NCBI GenBank assembly: GCA_012798065.1
Contig: JAAZNW010000001.1
Span: 1 to 64,000, forward strand
DNA: 64,000 nt
Direction: 5' to 3'
Source: Chloroflexota bacterium
Lineage (GTDB): Bacteria; Chloroflexota; Anaerolineae; Anaerolineales; Anaerolineaceae
The notes under the pieces were generated by a model, which saw nothing but the letters and a program-made list of their open reading frames with translations, had not been told where the DNA came from and did not search any database. This document shows, in pieces, positions 9,154-17,659 of this stretch. Positions within the stretch are counted from its first letter, which is position 1. The number at the start of each line of letters is the position of its first letter. Position numbers and translations under genes: made by a program.

Positions 9154-9448
9154 ACAACGAGCTGAAGACAAGGTGCGGTGCGGATGTGCTCCTTTCGACG
9201 AGCCGGTTGCTCACTATTTTGCTTCAAACACAATGGCAGACGGTGAGATCTCTCCTGGCGGTTACGCGGCGGTCTCACCGCGGTTACCCGAACAATGGGA
9301 CGTTCTCTAACCCAGCGCATTCCACTCCGTTTGGTTGTTCAAACCGCCCAAACGGTGGCGGGTGATTTCTTACTCCGTTACCTCTAAATGATAGCAAACA
9401 TACCTCCGCAGCTACGGCGGGCTTCAGCGGAATGCGAAAGAAAGGAGG
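9154..9448. other. 295-bp convergent intergenic region
   Basis: This region lies between two convergent genes. It holds an 8-bp perfect inverted repeat, CGGTGAGA (9241-9248) and TCTCACCG (9273-9280), with GC-rich sequence between the arms and no T-run, so it is not a clear intrinsic terminator. The small ORFs listed across it are not convincing. Nothing else is recognised. Confidence 0.4.
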
Positions 9449-10498
9449 TTAGAGTTTGATTACATTGCCGCAGAAATCACACTTGATGCTATCCATGCCG
9501 CGCAGAACAGGTTTGGTAATCGAGCCGCCGCAAAACGGGCAGATAACCGGCGCGGCTTTGGCTTTCTCTACCGCCTGGCTGTCTATTTCAATGGCGCGGT
9601 CACTATCCAGCTCGCGTGATTTGACCTGCGTGATCAGTTTTTGCCATTCATCGCAGTTTTGACCGTCAAGGTGAATTTTCGCGCCGCGCGCAAACGCGCC
9701 TGATTCGAATTCGAGGGTGAGCCAATCCTCATTCTTCAACATACCCTGTTTGGTCGCCTGCACGGAAGTGATGGAAAACACGGGAACTTCGAACAACAGC
9801 TCCTGAACCTTCTTGCGCTCGGTGGTCACGAAAAGGACTTTCTTGGTGGCGATTTCTTCGCGTTGTTCAAAGAGCAAGCGTTGGTCAGTTAAAAACAGGA
9901 TTCCTTTTGGGTCGGTCTTGTCTTCTTGCTCATCACGAGTCCAAAGGGCTTTCACGGCTCGAACCACGCTTTCTGTGGGTAAAAAGCCAAAACAGGCTGA
10001 TTCCGCCAAATCGAGTGTCTTTTCAATCTGGCTCATCTGAGACTGAACTTTATTCACTTCGTTATTCAACTTGTCAAATAAGTCAGTGACGGCGCGTTTT
10101 GAAGCGCTAACACGGGCTTTAAAATTTGTTATATCTGATTGGAGCATCTTCACTGCCGCGCTATTGGCAATACCTGCAGCGCGACCTTCTAAAACGCGCA
10201 ACTGGCTTTGCAGCGCGTTAGATTCTGTCGTGATCTGGTTAAGTACATGGCTGCGCTTAAGCGCCCATTGTTTCTGGAACTCTTCTGCCTGGGTTTCAAG
10301 TATCTTATTGAAGGCGTATTTACGAGCGCGTACTTTCTGCACGCGCAGCGGGAGATTGGCGATGGCGCTGTCGAGGGTTGAATAGGTATTCCGGACTGAG
10401 GTGAGTTTTACCTCGTCAACAAGCCTGGTGATTTCGCTGCGTGTGGAGGCGATATCTCTATTTAATTGTTCGGCAGGTGTGAGCTGTGTTGAAGCCAT
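9449..10498 (-). CDS. Coiled-coil protein with C-terminal zinc ribbon
   Basis: This 349-aa protein matches no family I recognise. Residues 1 to about 175 are rich in charged and Ala/Gln/Leu positions and look like long coiled coil. Residues about 195-270 (ILFLTDQRLLFEQREEIAT onward) look like a small beta-rich PH/GRAM-type domain, where LTDQRLLF is a typical start. The C-terminus holds a four-cysteine zinc ribbon (CPFCGG ... CDFCGN). There is no signal peptide or membrane segment, so it is probably cytoplasmic. It has a good ribosome binding site (AGGAGG) and TACAAT about 50 nt upstream of the start. It is monocistronic. Confidence 0.7.
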   Translation of the reverse strand: MASTQLTPAEQLNRDIASTRSEITRLVDEVKLTSVRNTYSTLDSAIANLPLRVQKVRARKYAFNKILETQAEEFQKQWALKRSHVLNQITTESNALQSQLRVLEGRAAGIANSAAVKMLQSDITNFKARVSASKRAVTDLFDKLNNEVNKVQSQMSQIEKTLDLAESACFGFLPTESVVRAVKALWTRDEQEDKTDPKGILFLTDQRLLFEQREEIATKKVLFVTTERKKVQELLFEVPVFSITSVQATKQGMLKNEDWLTLEFESGAFARGAKIHLDGQNCDEWQKLITQVKSRELDSDRAIEIDSQAVEKAKAAPVICPFCGGSITKPVLRGMDSIKCDFCGNVIKL

Positions 10499-10605
10499 GG
10501 GATTCCTCCTGTGGGATGAGATGCAAATGATTACCCACTATTGTACCTTATTCGATTACCAATCTTTTTGGACCGTCGTGACAGAGGTGTGAAAACAAGC
10601 CGGGG

Positions 10606-11829
10606 TTATCTTGGATTGTTGGCGCATTCGAAAAGAACTTTTTCCATACGCGCGGCGATATCGCGACGGTTGAAATGCTCCACCACGTAAGCGCGGCCAT
10701 TTAACCCCATTTTCTTTCCCTTGTCTGGTGCGGATGAGAGCCTTATGACTGCGTCCGCGAGCGCGGCAGGGTCTCCCGGAGGGACAAAAATACCTGCGTG
10801 GGCTTCTTCGATCACCTCGCGAATCACGCCATCAATGGCGCATAAAACCGGGCGACCAGCAGCGAGGTAATCAAAAACCTTGTTGGGATAGGTGGTTTTA
10901 TACAATTCGATTGGTTTAAGGATCGCCAGGCAGGCATCGGCAGCGGCAAGAACCTTTTTCATTTCCGTTTTCGCCACTGATGGGACGAAGATGACATTCT
11001 GTAAACCAAGGTCATGGGCGAGCTGTTGTAAGGCGGCTTTTTCTTTTCCGTCACCCACCAGCACGTAAACAATTCGGCTGTCTTGCGCAGTAAGCTGCGC
11101 TACCTTCAGCACTGTGCCCAGGTCGTTAGATAACCCATGCGCGCCGGAATAAAGGACAATGAAAGCGTGCTCCAGCTTCAGCTGCTGGCGAAACTCACTG
11201 CCGTTGTCTTCAGGGTCGAACATGGCTGGGTCAACGCCGTTGGGTATCAGAACAGGGTTGCTACCTCCTCGGCTTGTGATATGAGGGATAAACCCTGGTG
11301 AATTGACCACCAGTGTGTCCGCGTGATGGTAAAGGAAGCGCTCAAGCCAGTTAGACAGGCGAATGATCAGCGGGTTGCGAATGACCTTCATCGCCACCGC
11401 GAACGCTGGCCAGAGGTCACGCACTTCGAAAAGGAATTTTCTGCCTTTCAGCCGGGCCAACAGCCAGGCGGTCCATCCCTGAAAAATGGGAGGGGAGGTT
11501 CCCCAAACGACATCCACATTTTTTACGCCAAGACCAATACAAAAGGATGAAAACATGAAACTGACGAAGCTGATCAGGCGGTGGAAGAAACTGCGATGCA
11601 GCGCTGGATAGGTGTAAGCGCGCAAAATTTCGATGCCTGGTTCCGGGTTTTCCCGTGTAACCCAGCGCTGCCTGGCCTGACTGGCTTTGCCGGTGAGGTA
11701 GCTCACCGGACTGGTGATGATCGTGACGCGATGACCTTTTTCGGCGAAAAATTTGGCCATCTCGTAATGCCGGGTTCCACCTGGCTCATCCAAAGCGGCA
11801 AGAGCCTGGTGGATCAGGAGGATGTGCAT
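10606..11829 (-). CDS. Glycosyltransferase family 4 (GT-B, WbuB-like)
   Basis: This 407-aa GT-B glycosyltransferase probably adds a sugar during exopolysaccharide repeat-unit assembly at the cytoplasmic membrane face. The N-terminal acceptor domain begins MHILLIHQALAALDEPGGT. The C-terminal donor domain has LYSGAHGLSNDLGTVL and the sugar-nucleotide motif PNKVFDYLAAGRPVL. I place the start at ATG 11829, which matches the usual N-terminus and has AGGAG upstream. The ORF track's ATG at 11862 would add 11 residues and overlap the heparinase gene by 14 nt. It is the last gene of the minus-strand arm of the polysaccharide locus. Confidence 0.86.
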   Translation of the reverse strand: MHILLIHQALAALDEPGGTRHYEMAKFFAEKGHRVTIITSPVSYLTGKASQARQRWVTRENPEPGIEILRAYTYPALHRSFFHRLISFVSFMFSSFCIGLGVKNVDVVWGTSPPIFQGWTAWLLARLKGRKFLFEVRDLWPAFAVAMKVIRNPLIIRLSNWLERFLYHHADTLVVNSPGFIPHITSRGGSNPVLIPNGVDPAMFDPEDNGSEFRQQLKLEHAFIVLYSGAHGLSNDLGTVLKVAQLTAQDSRIVYVLVGDGKEKAALQQLAHDLGLQNVIFVPSVAKTEMKKVLAAADACLAILKPIELYKTTYPNKVFDYLAAGRPVLCAIDGVIREVIEEAHAGIFVPPGDPAALADAVIRLSSAPDKGKKMGLNGRAYVVEHFNRRDIAARMEKVLFECANNPR

Positions 11830-11848
11830 CGAGCTTATCTTCTCCTGC

Positions 11849-13426
11849 TTATCGTTCTGCATCTGAGATTTCCCATCTTGTGATCAGTTCAATCGACCTG
11901 GTTGAATTGTAGACCAGCGAGAAAGAAAGCGCCGGGTGTTTTTCAGAATAAGTGTCCGATTCCCATCCCAAACGGATGTCCGCACGCGTGCCAACGAGCG
12001 TATGACCCGCGCGGACAAGCGAGACATCCTTTGGCTCGAGCGCTTCAATGGGCGCCATCTGTCGCGCGTTGATGATCAACCTGAGCGTGAACGGCTGCCC
12101 ATGTAAGACAAGCGTCTGGTCTTTTAATTGCCAGTTCCAATCCGGCAACAGCCAGTGCAGGCAGTACTCCACGAGTTGGACATTTTCGCCCTTTTTTAGC
12201 AGACGATCGGTCACGAGAAAGCCTGACCCGTGAATGGATTGCAGGGTTCTCTGATGGGTGATGCCAAACCGGCGGTAGCCATTATGGTTTGCAGTGATGT
12301 AGCCCTCCTGGTTGTGTTCCAACCATCTGGCTTGCGCCTGTTCCAACCATAAAAAACGGCTCATTCTTTGCATCTGGTCTTGGTGGTTGACCGTTATCGT
12401 GTTGTGCACGCTGGTGGTATCCAGCGCATTTTGCCACGGCGGCGGCAGGTTATAGGAATAGGTGCCGGCATCGCGCGCGATGTTGTGCCCATCCCACCAG
12501 AGGTCGACGTGCAACTGGTCGGCGTGGGCGGGACGGCTGCGGAAACGCACGCCGCGCAAAGTCCCCCAGCCTGTGCCTTTTCCGACCCGGCGCACTGCCG
12601 GCGAAGAGTGAAAATCCAGGGAAGGTTGGGCGGGTTTTACTGTTAGACCCAGCCAGTTGGCCAGCTCATCCCAGAGACCTGCTGGAAGGCAAGGCTCACC
12701 GAGAAATGCAATGGCAGCGGCCTGGGCAGTAGGGCGGTAATCCCGGAATTCATCGCAGCCGAAAGGCAACAGCAACGTACCGTCATTATGCCCCAGGTTG
12801 GGCAGCCGGCCGCTGAGCGGGTCAAGCTGGGCGAGCATCCAACGGCTGGCGGCAGCCAGTTTACGCATTACAGCCGGCGGCAGCTCTCTGTTTTGCTGAC
12901 GCATCCGCGCGTGGTAGAGCAACGACAGCTGCAGCATTAAACGGTGATAATTGGCGCTGTGTTGAGCATAGGTGCCATCCTCTTCCACCTGCCGCAGCAA
13001 GGCGTGATTAAAATAACTTTCGCCCTGGCGGCTCCATTCCCGCGCCCTGGGATGCAGATTGGCGAGGAAATCGCCCGCCAGCATCAAGCAAAGGGACTCG
13101 CTCAAGATATGATTGTTGTGCTGAGATCTGGCGTAGTTCAGGGTGGGCAGAATACGCTCCACATGATGAACTATCGCTGTGGTGAGTCTTTCCAACCGTT
13201 GCGAGGTTGAAAAAGACGAAGAGTGGAAGGCGGAGATTGCGATGATCCACATCATCGCCCGCATGCCAACCTCTTGGGCGGATACCCAGTTAGGACCGGC
13301 GTTCACCGTGTTGTTGAGGTTGAACTCGTCAAATTTTTGCCAGAAGAGCTCAGCCGCAGATTCCTGCGCTTTACCGCGGTAGACGCCCGCCAGGGTCAGG
13401 CTCCAAAAAAACGCGCCGGTTCCCAC
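11849..13426 (-). CDS. Heparinase II/III-like protein, C-terminal part (second frame of split gene)
   Basis: These 525 codons carry most of an alginate lyase/heparinase II/III-like protein, typical of exopolysaccharide clusters. The helical N-terminal barrel appears as WSLTLAGVYRGK and NAGPNWVSAQEVGMR. The C-terminal beta-sandwich appears as HADQLHVDLWWDGHNIARDAGTYSY, whose His/Tyr pattern is that of heparinase II/III. The listed GTG at 13426 has no ribosome binding site. The reading frame continues the preceding ORF (13396-13794) after a -1 shift at a run of seven T's. It is not an independent gene but the downstream piece of a frameshifted or recoded one. The intact protein would be about 650 aa. 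Confidence 0.75.
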   Translation of the reverse strand: MGTGAFFWSLTLAGVYRGKAQESAAELFWQKFDEFNLNNTVNAGPNWVSAQEVGMRAMMWIIAISAFHSSSFSTSQRLERLTTAIVHHVERILPTLNYARSQHNNHILSESLCLMLAGDFLANLHPRAREWSRQGESYFNHALLRQVEEDGTYAQHSANYHRLMLQLSLLYHARMRQQNRELPPAVMRKLAAASRWMLAQLDPLSGRLPNLGHNDGTLLLPFGCDEFRDYRPTAQAAAIAFLGEPCLPAGLWDELANWLGLTVKPAQPSLDFHSSPAVRRVGKGTGWGTLRGVRFRSRPAHADQLHVDLWWDGHNIARDAGTYSYNLPPPWQNALDTTSVHNTITVNHQDQMQRMSRFLWLEQAQARWLEHNQEGYITANHNGYRRFGITHQRTLQSIHGSGFLVTDRLLKKGENVQLVEYCLHWLLPDWNWQLKDQTLVLHGQPFTLRLIINARQMAPIEALEPKDVSLVRAGHTLVGTRADIRLGWESDTYSEKHPALSFSLVYNSTRSIELITRWEISDAER

Positions 13427-13794
13427 ACCATCTTGATATCGTCAAAGCGCTCCTCGTTCACGTCGATCCAGTGGACACTGGATTGCGAAGGAGGTTCAAG
13501 GTGGAGAATTTGCGAGGTCGCGTAGAACGGGCGGTAATATCCGTCTTTGAGAAGGCGCGCTTCTTCAATCATCAACCTTGCGGAAAACTTACCGGAGAGA
13601 CGCTCCCAACAGGAGCGCCAGCAAAATTCAGGCGCTGCAGATACTAAAAATTGTTCGGGCGCGGGCAAACCGCCGAGAGGAGTGAGTTTGCGCGTGTACC
13701 CACTGCGCAACTGCGCCTGGTAGAGCGAATAACTGACCAGGTCAGCCACCCCGAGTTCTTTTATCAGCAGGAAAAGTTTACGCAGTTGATTCAA
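13396..13794 (-). CDS. Heparinase II/III-like protein, N-terminal part (first frame of split gene)
   Basis: These 132 codons encode the N-terminal region of the heparinase II/III-like protein (MNQLRKLFLLIKELG onward), up to the conserved-looking motif DIKMVWEPARFF. The family normally continues from there into FxWxxxLAxAY. Here the frame hits TGA three codons after the T7 run, while the -1 frame continues WSLTLAGVYR exactly as expected. The gene is 25 nt downstream of the two-domain oxidoreductase in the same operon. Either the frameshift is real and inactivating, or it is recoded, or it is a homopolymer error in the assembly. Confidence 0.7.
   Translation of the reverse strand: MNQLRKLFLLIKELGVADLVSYSLYQAQLRSGYTRKLTPLGGLPAPEQFLVSAAPEFCWRSCWERLSGKFSARLMIEEARLLKDGYYRPFYATSQILHLEPPSQSSVHWIDVNEERFDDIKMVWEPARFFGA
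13405..13411 (-). promoter_or_regulatory. U UUU UUU slippery heptamer in heparinase-like gene
   Basis: On the coding strand the upstream frame reads CGT TTT TTT GGA GCC TGA, so the seven T's are phased as X XXY YYZ, the canonical -1 slippery arrangement. A -1 slip yields TTT TTT TGG AGC CTG, joining the two halves of the protein at the position the family predicts. The phasing is seen in the sequence; function as a recoding site is inference. Confidence 0.35.
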
Positions 13795-13819
13795 CTCGAT
13801 TCGTCCGCTTTAAGGCGGC

Positions 13820-15970
13820 TCAAACCTTCATTTCAGTGGCAGTGCGCAGCGCTTGAAGCGCTGCGAAGCTTGCCCGCGAGGTGTTGAGTAACTCATCATA
13901 AGGAATGGGAGGAGTACCACCCTTTTTAACCGCTGCCAGGAAAGCAGCCCAGGATTGCGCGTGACCTTTGTCCTGGCGCAGAACGGAGCGTGATGTCTTT
14001 CGTTCATTTTCTGAAACCAGCGCAAGCGAACGGAAATCTTCCAATACGCCAATCTTGCCGCTGGAAAACACCTCGATCCTCTCCTTGGGAAAGTTCTTGT
14101 TGCCGTTCGCCAGGTAAGCCACTGTGCCGATTGAGCCATCCGCGTAACGAAAGGTCAGCTGCACGTTGTCTTGCCGGTACTTCGCTTGATCTGCCAATGC
14201 CGCCGCGCTCACCGATACAGGTACAGCGCCAATTAGAAAGGTGAGCAGATCGATGAAATGGCAGGCTTCGCCGATGATACGCCCGCCGCCCTGCTCTGGG
14301 TCATGCAACCAATGATTCAATGGCAGAAAGCCCGCGTTTACCCGGTAATGGGCATATAAAGGCTCCGTCCGCTGAGCGATGAAGTTTTTAAGAGTGAGGG
14401 TCAACGGGGCAAAACGGCGGTTATAACCCACGCTGAGGAGTGGAGCGTCTGCCCTGGCGAGTTCTGCTTCGATCTCTGAAAGTTCTTCAGCGTTCAATGC
14501 CAGCGGTTTCTCGCAATACACAGCTTTGTGATGGCGTAACGCGCTCAACACCTGGCGGGCGTGATGTTGATGCCGTGTGAGCAACACTACCGTGTTGATA
14601 TCCGCGCTGTCCAGAATCTCCTCTTCTGAGGTTGTGGCAAATTCGAAACCGAACTTTCTGGCAGCCTGTTGGGCGCTCATACCCGAAGCAGTGGCAATGC
14701 CCACCAGTTGCGCTCCGGGGGTTTTTTTGATCACCGGCAGAAAAACCGCCTGGGCGTAATTTCCCGCGCCCAACACGCCGAGCTTGATGGCGGCAGGCAC
14801 GTTGGCGGCTGACGGCGTAACCAGCACTTTCTGCTGGTTGCTGAAGTCTTCTTTTACCGGGTATGTGAGGAGAACGCCCATGAAAGGCTCTGATCGTTTG
14901 CCAGAGATGAGGTCATAAGCGCTGACAGCGTCTTCGATAGGTATGCGGTGAGAAATAAGAGGGCGCACGTCCACCTTGCCAGTGTGCATCAGGTCAATGA
15001 ACGCCTGTAAATTTCGTCCTTCTGTCCAGCGCACATAGCCTGGCGGATAATCGATTCCTCCTTCTTCGTAGACAGGGTCATACCTGCCAGGCCCGTAAGA
15101 GCGGGATATCTTAAAAACCAGTTCTTTTTCATAGTAGCGTTTTCGCGGGATTTGCATCCCCACGGCGCCAACAGCCACCACTGTACCGCGGTCACGAGCG
15201 ATATCCCCTGCCAGTTCAACTGGGTCCTGCGAAGGCGTATCCGCGCAGATCAACACGTGGTCAAAACCGAGCCCGTTGGTCACGCCGGCGGCCAGGTTCG
15301 CGCATTGTTGTCGTTGGGCGGCGGAGAAACCCAGCGCTTGCGCCAGGCTGACCCGCTCCTCGCTGAGATCGATACCAAACACGAGGCAGCCTGCGGCTCG
15401 CGCAATTTGGGCGGAGAGCAAACCTAACAGACCTAAACCGATGACACAAACACTTTCTCCCAATTGGGGAGAAGCCAGGTGGAAGCCATGCAGCGCGATC
15501 GCGCCAAGAGTGGTGAAGGCGGCAGATTCGAAATCTACATTTTGCGGCAGGCGCGCTGCCAGGTTCACCGGGACGAGCGCATACTCCGCGTGCACGGCAT
15601 AACCACCACCTGCGCAGGCCACCCGATCGCCGGCTTTAAAATCCAGCGCATCTTCACCCGCCTTGACAACTATCCCTGACGAGGAGTATCCCAACGGCAT
15701 TGGCTGATCAAGTTTATTGAAAGCCGCTTCTACTGTGGGAAAGAGTCCTTCGCGCATGGCTTTTTGAACCACCTGCTTAACCAGGTCTGGTCGAGAGGTA
15801 GCTTTACCAACCAGGTTTTTTGAGGCAAAATCGACGACCATACGCTCTGTTCCCGCAGAAACGAGAGAACAGGCGGTTTGCACCAGCACCATGCCGCGCC
15901 TGACGGCGGGAACAGGCACTTCTTCGACAACCGTTTTTCCATTGTTTAAGTACTGAAGTATCTGTTTCAT
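13820..15970 (-). CDS. Bi-domain oxidoreductase (zinc dehydrogenase + Gfo/Idh/MocA)
   Basis: This 716-aa fusion is often found in polysaccharide loci and probably oxidises or epimerises a nucleotide sugar or sugar alcohol. Residues about 1-370 are a medium-chain, threonine-dehydrogenase-like domain with the NAD-binding loop VIGLGLLGLLSAQIARAAG. Residues about 393-716 are a Gfo/Idh/MocA dehydrogenase with a Rossmann start LGVLGAGNYAQAVFLP and the signature EKPLAL. It is the first gene of the minus-strand arm, followed 25 nt later by the heparinase-like gene. AGGAG lies 6-10 nt upstream of the ATG, and TATAAT (15993-15988 on the minus strand) lies further up. The substrate cannot be read from sequence. 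Confidence 0.87.
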   Translation of the reverse strand: MKQILQYLNNGKTVVEEVPVPAVRRGMVLVQTACSLVSAGTERMVVDFASKNLVGKATSRPDLVKQVVQKAMREGLFPTVEAAFNKLDQPMPLGYSSSGIVVKAGEDALDFKAGDRVACAGGGYAVHAEYALVPVNLAARLPQNVDFESAAFTTLGAIALHGFHLASPQLGESVCVIGLGLLGLLSAQIARAAGCLVFGIDLSEERVSLAQALGFSAAQRQQCANLAAGVTNGLGFDHVLICADTPSQDPVELAGDIARDRGTVVAVGAVGMQIPRKRYYEKELVFKISRSYGPGRYDPVYEEGGIDYPPGYVRWTEGRNLQAFIDLMHTGKVDVRPLISHRIPIEDAVSAYDLISGKRSEPFMGVLLTYPVKEDFSNQQKVLVTPSAANVPAAIKLGVLGAGNYAQAVFLPVIKKTPGAQLVGIATASGMSAQQAARKFGFEFATTSEEEILDSADINTVVLLTRHQHHARQVLSALRHHKAVYCEKPLALNAEELSEIEAELARADAPLLSVGYNRRFAPLTLTLKNFIAQRTEPLYAHYRVNAGFLPLNHWLHDPEQGGGRIIGEACHFIDLLTFLIGAVPVSVSAAALADQAKYRQDNVQLTFRYADGSIGTVAYLANGNKNFPKERIEVFSSGKIGVLEDFRSLALVSENERKTSRSVLRQDKGHAQSWAAFLAAVKKGGTPPIPYDELLNTSRASFAALQALRTATEMKV

Positions 15971-15987
15971 GGTTTCTCCTATATCAG

Positions 15988-15993
15988 ATTATA
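15988..15993 (-). promoter_or_regulatory. -10 element of the minus-strand polysaccharide operon
   Basis: A perfect TATAAT on the minus strand lies 17 nt upstream of the oxidoreductase ATG, with an AGGAG ribosome binding site between them. No convincing -35 element was found. Confidence 0.4.
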
Positions 15994-16105
15994 TTCGATT
16001 ATCTGCAGCGTTGACCTTCTCCCTCATTCGCCTTTTTGAAACATGCAGAATGGCATGGAAAGTGCATTAAAAACCCTTACAGCTCGTGCAAGGTCGGAGG
16101 AAGGT

Positions 16106-16771
16106 ATGTTGAAAAAGATACTGTGGATATTAATGCTGCTTATCATGACCGCCTGCACCATCCTGTTTAAAGATGGTGTGAATATTGTATTGGGTGAGCT
16201 CACACCTACCATGGTCGCTACATCAACCCCGGTGGATATTGGCGTGGAAATTACACCCACCGAGACGGTTGAACCAACAATGGAACCAACGGCTACTGAA
16301 GAACCAGTTAATCTGCCTTCACCGACAATAGTAACAACGGCTGAACCAGAACCCACCCCCACGCCTGAAGCAACGGCTACCCCTTTTGTCGCGGTTTACG
16401 AAGTGCAAAAGGGCTCTCCAGCCTACCTGGATAATTTCGCTCATCTCTCCGATGGGTGCGCTTGGCAGGGGATCGCGGGTCAGGTGTTCAACAGTAAAAA
16501 GGAGCCGGTTACAAACCTGGTTGTGAAGGTCAGCGGTGAATGGAATGGAAAGAAGATTGCCAGTGTTGGTGTTACAGGAATGGTCGCCGGCCTGCCTTAC
16601 GGTCCGGGCAGTTATGAGATTGTGCTGGGAGACAAGGCGGTCAATTCAAACGCCACCCTGTACGTGCAGCTTTTTGATGAAGGGCAAAAACCATTAACCG
16701 AACCGATTGCTGTTTCAACTCAGGCGGATTGCCAAAAAAACCTGGTGATCTTAAATTTTGTGAAGAAATAA
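16106..16771 (+). CDS. Lipoprotein with Thr/Pro-rich linker, unknown function
   Basis: This 221-aa protein is predicted to be lipid-anchored. The ATG at 16106 follows GGAGG (16096-16100) by 5 nt and gives a lipoprotein signal (ILMLLIMTAC, Cys near residue 17); the upstream part of the listed ORF is not needed. Residues about 35-95 are a T/P/E-rich linker. The C-terminal ~120 aa form a compact domain with two cysteines (SDGCAWQGIAGQVF and TQADCQKNLVI) that look like beta-sandwich edges. I do not recognise a named family. It lies between the divergent arms of the polysaccharide locus, so a role at the cell surface is plausible. Confidence 0.68.
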   Translation: MLKKILWILMLLIMTACTILFKDGVNIVLGELTPTMVATSTPVDIGVEITPTETVEPTMEPTATEEPVNLPSPTIVTTAEPEPTPTPEATATPFVAVYEVQKGSPAYLDNFAHLSDGCAWQGIAGQVFNSKKEPVTNLVVKVSGEWNGKKIASVGVTGMVAGLPYGPGSYEIVLGDKAVNSNATLYVQLFDEGQKPLTEPIAVSTQADCQKNLVILNFVKK

Positions 16772-16830
16772 TACGAAAGCGCGCATTGAGCGCAGGCCCC
16801 AGGTGATGCCACGCGTGTTCTGTGGCAGTG

Positions 16831-16836
16831 TATAAT
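16831..16836 (+). promoter_or_regulatory. TATAAT -10 box of the Wzz-like gene
   Basis: TATAAT ends 7 nt before the ATG at 16844 and no ribosome binding site precedes that ATG. This is the arrangement expected for a leaderless transcript. No clear -35 is seen. Confidence 0.45.
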
Positions 16837-16843
16837 TCAGCCA

Positions 16844-17659
16844 ATGGCAGAGCAAAATCAAGAGACCAGCAAAGACCTGCTGCTGAGTGATGTTTTCATA
16901 AGGGCAGCGCGTTATTGGTGGCTTGTGACCATCCTGATGATAGCCGGGGGGGTAGCAGGTCTGCTGATTGCGCTTTTACAGAAACCGCTCTATGAATCCA
17001 CTTCCCAGGTCACCACGGTGATCGATTTCGCATATGCCAACCGCCTGAAAGATTACGAAGAGGATTTTCTTCTCTCTGCCATTGGAGATATTATCACCTC
17101 AGACGAGGTGATCCAAGCAACTGCCACCGCTGCTGTTACACTTGGCCTGTTCACGAACCCGGACGAAGTAACCAGGGGAATGACGGCTTCAAGGCAGGGT
17201 TACCGTTGGCAATTAAGCACTCGCTTCAACGACGCGCATGCCTCCCAAAAAGTGAACCAGCTATGGCTGGATTCCTCGATGCGGGCGCTTGAAAATCTCC
17301 GCCAGCAGTCCATCAAAGCGCTGGCGCAGATAAACACAGAAGCGCAGGTGCAAGCCTGTTTTCAACAGTCTGTTGTCCTCGAGCCCGTTTCTTCTTATTG
17401 CACTGTTGATGAAATACGCGCGCTGCTCACCCAGTCAGAAAGTACAAACAATGCCACCTCGTCGCTTTCATTACTGAACAGGCTGCTAATCTCTCGTATT
17501 AGCTTTCAGGCAACGCGCGAGGCTGAGCTGCCTGACCAACCGGTTCACATTGGGTTGAACACCGCTACACTCGCTGGTGCGGCTATTGGGCTGCTTACCG
17601 CGATCATCCTGTTCGTTTTGGGTTACCCGCGAGTTCTTCGCGCAGGCTGCCAGAAATGA
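16844..17659 (+). CDS. Wzz/YveK-like polysaccharide chain-length regulator
   Basis: This 271-aa membrane protein has two transmembrane segments, near residues 24-46 (WWLVTILMIAGGVAGLLIALL) and 240-262 (AAIGLLTAIILFVLGY), flanking an extracytoplasmic domain. That is the Wzz/capsular polysaccharide co-polymerase topology. The sequence after the first segment (QKPLYESTSQVTTVIDF) is a typical start of the Wzz domain. No tyrosine kinase domain is fused. It overlaps the O-antigen-ligase-like gene by 4 nt. Together they would set polymer length and polymerise or ligate the glycan. Confidence 0.8.
   Translation: MAEQNQETSKDLLLSDVFIRAARYWWLVTILMIAGGVAGLLIALLQKPLYESTSQVTTVIDFAYANRLKDYEEDFLLSAIGDIITSDEVIQATATAAVTLGLFTNPDEVTRGMTASRQGYRWQLSTRFNDAHASQKVNQLWLDSSMRALENLRQQSIKALAQINTEAQVQACFQQSVVLEPVSSYCTVDEIRALLTQSESTNNATSSLSLLNRLLISRISFQATREAELPDQPVHIGLNTATLAGAAIGLLTAIILFVLGYPRVLRAGCQK

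Noticed and set aside
9069-9320. 83-aa minus-strand ORF at the convergent junction
   Set aside because: Arg-rich, overlaps the end of the LmbE-like gene, no start signal and no motif.
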